Below are positions 31,301 to 33,137 of a stretch of 33,137 bases of DNA, piece after piece; position 1 is the stretch's first letter; every line of letters starts with the position of its first letter. The translations under genes were made by a program, and so were the position numbers. The notes below the pieces were generated by a model. It was not told where the DNA came from. It worked only from the letters and a program-made list of their open reading frames with translations, and did no database searches. Location of the stretch: contig JAEWLN010000013.1 of assembly GCA_023457535.1 (NCBI GenBank), positions 1 through 33,137 on the forward strand, given 5' to 3'. The stretch is from Bacteroidota bacterium. Its GTDB lineage: Bacteria > Bacteroidota > Bacteroidia > Flavobacteriales > Flavobacteriaceae.

Positions 31301-31370
31301 CGGTTATCTGCTGCGCAAAGGCGCTGGCGGAACAGCCTAGCAAGAAAATCAAATAAATTAATTTCTTCAT
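28347..31370 (-). CDS. SusC/RagA-family TonB-dependent outer-membrane transporter
   Basis: A 1007-residue transporter. Signal MKKLIYLIFLLGCSASAFAQ; a carboxypeptidase-regulatory-like domain (about 22-95, ITGKVADQTGLPLPGVNV, DIDGQFSIDVPSGERL); TonB box EVVVVGYGTRK; plug with GKAAGVNIVATDEPGANP, IRGLGTILAGRDPLYVIDG, INVLKDASSLAIYGQKGANG and VVIITTKRGKKGE; then a 22-strand barrel ending KTFLVGANINF. It pumps glucan oligomers into the periplasm using ExbBD-TonB. It is the first gene of the operon behind the regulatory region 31401-31570. All parts are intact. Confidence 0.97.
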   Translation of the reverse strand: MKKLIYLIFLLGCSASAFAQQITGKVADQTGLPLPGVNVNSTSGKSAVTDIDGQFSIDVPSGERLTFTMVGYLTKSAPASVNMVISMPEEVNTLNEVVVVGYGTRKLGSITGSVSLIKSDEIVKTPAQSAIQAIQGKAAGVNIVATDEPGANPTIRIRGLGTILAGRDPLYVIDGVEISALNGSSPLNGLNQNDIESINVLKDASSLAIYGQKGANGVVIITTKRGKKGEPKVAINSFYGEKSVLKKVKMADAYRYTYYNNAALGSTRFFNQNQAYNTDWFEEITQVGAVTNNSVSVTGANESTNYSLGVSHYAEDGILIGTNYKRTNLFNKIEYNLGSDRVKLRNFINLSTGTKTPKPLSAFTNAYKQAPIMPVVYPNGRWGAPIINTTTGLPDYAGTRYNNVANPVAQLFNTTEKSRYNTVTASLGLDFKLLEGLVFTSNFGGTAEYTKEFIYTPLRDQYLTSNPQATVADFEATFGEENAIRNNKLEQKRSDFFNWNWDNYLTYKKTVGRHDLTLVAGVSRSTIDNYEFLRATRYNVPEKSDYWFLDLASDTSDATPSDVIENYHSTAFISLAYFGRFEYSFNDRYLLTGVVRREGLSPFIGDKKWATFPSISAGWVISNESFMKDLTFLSHLKIRGGYGEVGNGNGTAYNAPSYTVGKPYSFGGQIQPGTYKYSKPDPNLTWETMREFDFGLDFALLTNRLTGTFDIYDRRSDGIILEVDPPAVLSEGKVYVNAGEVTNKGFEMTLRWDDTIGENFRYWIGGNYSSNKNAVSRSDSDFFRNFPNAGSLSNGQSTKRVYLDAPIGSFFVWEQIGYDSQGAPRYNDMVDGVPGLTDRDRINAGTYIPKYTYGINLGATYKGIDFSVDAYGVGGNKIYNGKKAQRFAGENIEFDILDNLWTPNNPTAENPAPFNEVPRASTYYIEDGAYLRINNITLGYTLPKMFDKLERVRLYVTATNPFIFTEYSGYSPEIAGDDRGNPLRGAGIELDAYPTNKTFLVGANINF

Positions 31371-31400
31371 TGGTTAAATTTTGAGTTAGCGTTAGTTTTC

Positions 31401-31570
31401 CGAATTTAGGCAATTACAACGTTGTAGTAGATATGTTAATTTTTTCACAACTACATCACAACAGCATTTCATCCAAATTACTAATAAACAGTAATTTAAA
31501 CCGATTTTTACGTGTTAAAAAACGATGATGATGTAGTAATGATGTATTGGCGGCGGCCAATTACAACGTT
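31401..31570 (-). promoter_or_regulatory. susC promoter region with two AACGTT operators and inverted CTACATCA boxes
   Basis: A near-consensus -7 box TAAATTCG lies on the minus strand at 31408-31401, with no TTG at -33, suggesting activator dependence. Immediately upstream is the perfect palindrome TACAACGTTGTA (31415-31426). The 13-mer CAATTACAACGTT is present at 31411-31423 and again at 31558-31570, exactly 147 bp apart in the same orientation. Between them CTACATCA (31451-31458) and its inverse TGATGTAG (31529-31536) form another pair. The first kind of site looks like a LacI-type operator; the second could be the target of the adjacent LuxR-type regulator. Confidence 0.55.
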
Positions 31571-31585
31571 TTCGAAAGGGGAGAT

Positions 31586-33137
31586 TTAAATCGACAACAT
31601 GAATTTGTAGAGATTCTCTTCGGCGGTAAGCCCGAGTTTTTTTCTCAGCCTGTATCGGTGCAACTCCACACCGCGGAAAGAAATGTTCATCAGCGGCGCG
31701 ATTTCCTTGGAAGAAAGGTTCATTTTAAGGTAAACGCAAAGTTTGATGTCTTTTGGCGTCAGTTGCGGATATTGCGCCGCGATACCGGCAATAAAACCCT
31801 GGTGGATTTGATTGAGGTTGCTTTCAAACGCTTCCCACTCGTGGCGGTTGATCGCGTTGATTTTAATGGCTTTGAGAATTTCCGCTTTAAGTCTGTCGGG
31901 GTTGCTTTCCGTGTCGAGGATCCGGCGGATGTTCTCGATCATTTCACCCTGTTTGGCAATGGATAGTGACTTGCCGGCCACTTCGGACGATTTGGTTTGA
32001 AGTTCGAGTTCTAGAATGTGCTTTTCGTACTCCTGAATGTTCAGCTCGTTCTCTGCTTTAATTTCAAGTTCGCGAATTTGCTGCTGGTGGCGCAATTCTT
32101 CTTCCTTGATTTGCAGTTTTTGCACATACCGCATTTTGTTCCATTTGTAATACAGGTAAAAACTGCCCGAAACCAACAGCACGTAAACCAGGATCATCCA
32201 AACCGAGAAATACCATGGATTGTCGACGTCGAACCGGTAATCTCCGACTTTTGCGAACGCTTTGCCATCAAAGTGATAAAATTCAAGATGTTGCTGGCCG
32301 GAACCCAGGTTGTGCAAAATCAGCTGTCCGTTGCGCACGCGCACAAAATCTTTTGAACCGTTGAGCGTATAGAAAAAATCCTGGCGTGCCTGACCATATT
32401 GCCCGGACAATACGTCGATTTCCACCGGCTGGTTATAAGCCACATCGGTTTGTGCGTCCATGAGACCGCCGCGATAAAAACCTTCGATAACCGGGCGCGT
32501 TAGCTTGGGTTGACGACTGTTGAGCGCGTACGACAAAAAGCCGTCGTCCAGATTCAGGAAAATCGTCCCGCCACTTTTAAACACCCTCAACCCTTCCAAG
32601 ATGAGCTTTCCCTGATAGTATTTTTGAGGGATTAATTCCCACACAAAGTCGTCCCCGACGCGCGAAACCACATACAATAGCCCGCCGTTCAAAATAAGGA
32701 AATGGTCGTCATCGATGGCCGTAATGTCAGAAATATCGGGAAATGACTTGTTGAAAAGCACATCTTTCTGAAGCTTGGCGGTGATGGAATTGTACGTGTA
32801 CCAAATCCTGTCGATCAAAAACAGGGCTTCGTTTTTGTACCCAAAAAGCTTTACGCCAAAATCATTGGAAATGCCGTTGGCCTGCGAGATATTTTCAACC
32901 TTTCGCGTTTTAAAATCGCGGTCGTGCGTGATGCGGTACAAACTGCGATAATTATCGGCGGCCCAGAGCTCGCCCGGTTTGGTTTGCACAATGTTCCGGA
33001 TGGGCTTGGTAAGTCCGGCAATGGGAACAGGGTTTGAAAAATCGCTGTTGCGGTACACGACAATCCCCGAATAATGCGCCTGGAAGTAGGCATCGTCAAA
33101 GGCGCCCGGAAGCAGCTTCCATCCGCCGCTGATTGCA
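31586..33137 (-). CDS. Membrane-anchored sensor/transcription regulator with triple-tyrosine and LuxR-type HTH domains (5' end outside window)
   Basis: The frame is open to the right edge, so 516 residues of the C-terminal part are seen. It begins in beta-propeller sensor repeats (LWAADNYRSLYRITHD, LFLIDRIWYTYNS, HFLILNGGLLYVVSRV), followed by a Y_Y_Y-type beta-sandwich (about 220-300), one transmembrane helix (WMILVYVLLVSGSFYLYY), a long coiled coil (KLQIKEEELRHQQQIRELEI onward) and a C-terminal helix-turn-helix: LTPKDIKLCVYLKMNLSSKE, IAPLMNISFRGVELHRYRLR. There is no histidine kinase domain. Such proteins sense a glycan fragment in the periplasm and activate the neighbouring locus. It is transcribed in the same direction as susC, 215 bp upstream. 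Confidence 0.85.
   Translation of the reverse strand, partial: AISGGWKLLPGAFDDAYFQAHYSGIVVYRNSDFSNPVPIAGLTKPIRNIVQTKPGELWAADNYRSLYRITHDRDFKTRKVENISQANGISNDFGVKLFGYKNEALFLIDRIWYTYNSITAKLQKDVLFNKSFPDISDITAIDDDHFLILNGGLLYVVSRVGDDFVWELIPQKYYQGKLILEGLRVFKSGGTIFLNLDDGFLSYALNSRQPKLTRPVIEGFYRGGLMDAQTDVAYNQPVEIDVLSGQYGQARQDFFYTLNGSKDFVRVRNGQLILHNLGSGQQHLEFYHFDGKAFAKVGDYRFDVDNPWYFSVWMILVYVLLVSGSFYLYYKWNKMRYVQKLQIKEEELRHQQQIRELEIKAENELNIQEYEKHILELELQTKSSEVAGKSLSIAKQGEMIENIRRILDTESNPDRLKAEILKAIKINAINRHEWEAFESNLNQIHQGFIAGIAAQYPQLTPKDIKLCVYLKMNLSSKEIAPLMNISFRGVELHRYRLRKKLGLTAEENLYKFMLSI

Overview
The window reads as a chromosomal segment of a Bacteroidota bacterium, most likely a Flavobacteriaceae member (Flavobacterium-like) with a GC content nearer 50% than the usual 35%. 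The reasons are repeated perfect TAnnTTTG promoter -7 boxes, a SusC/SusD pair, Bacteroidota lipoprotein signals, a BT_3928-type DoxX protein, a GldL-like small membrane protein and the gene order folP - DUF1599 - DoxX - TlpA - tpiA ... prmA - clpS. There are no rRNA, tRNA, CRISPR or insertion-sequence genes. Nothing here was checked against a database; family names rest on motifs and remembered sequences.

Left part (1-9100), housekeeping: the start of nadC, a GNAT acetyltransferase, two tiny membrane proteins and rlmH (coupled by overlapping stop/start codons), folP on the opposite strand, then DUF1599, DoxX/thioredoxin-like, a small membrane protein, a TlpA-like lipoprotein and tpiA. An opposite-strand OprO/P-type porin gene sits between tpiA and prmA, flanked by unusual repeats. 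clpS follows prmA. The spacers at 1556-1794, 6047-6400 and 8546-8782 hold heptanucleotide arrays, a 54-bp core repeat in two tandem copies and one inverted copy, and a second GC-rich repeat family.

Middle part (9100-15540): an alkylglycerol-monooxygenase-like di-iron membrane enzyme overlapping a YhhN lysoplasmalogenase gene (a likely ether-lipid cleavage pair), a lipocalin-like lipoprotein, a split YeeE/YedE sulfur-transport pair, a DUF4199 membrane protein plus lipoprotein, kdsA of the metal-dependent class, a small lipoprotein and a small basic secreted protein with KDGTPDxRYK repeats.

Right part (15550-33137), all on the minus strand, is a polysaccharide utilization locus. In transcription order: a membrane-anchored sensor/regulator with a LuxR-type helix-turn-helix (start outside the window), SusC, SusD, a LamG-domain surface lipoprotein, a GH144-type (PF10091) glucanase, a serine esterase and a GH3 beta-glucosidase; then, behind a strong terminator and with its own promoter, a SusB-like inverting GH97; then a GH43-like enzyme with F5/8C and FN3 domains; finally a FucP/GluP-type sugar transporter. 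The GH144+GH3 pair suggests beta-1,2-glucan as the main target, with GH97, GH43 and the esterase handling alpha-linked or substituted parts. AACGTT-centred operator-like palindromes occur upstream of susC (two, 147 bp apart) and over the predicted -33 region of the transporter, pointing to a shared regulator not seen in the window.
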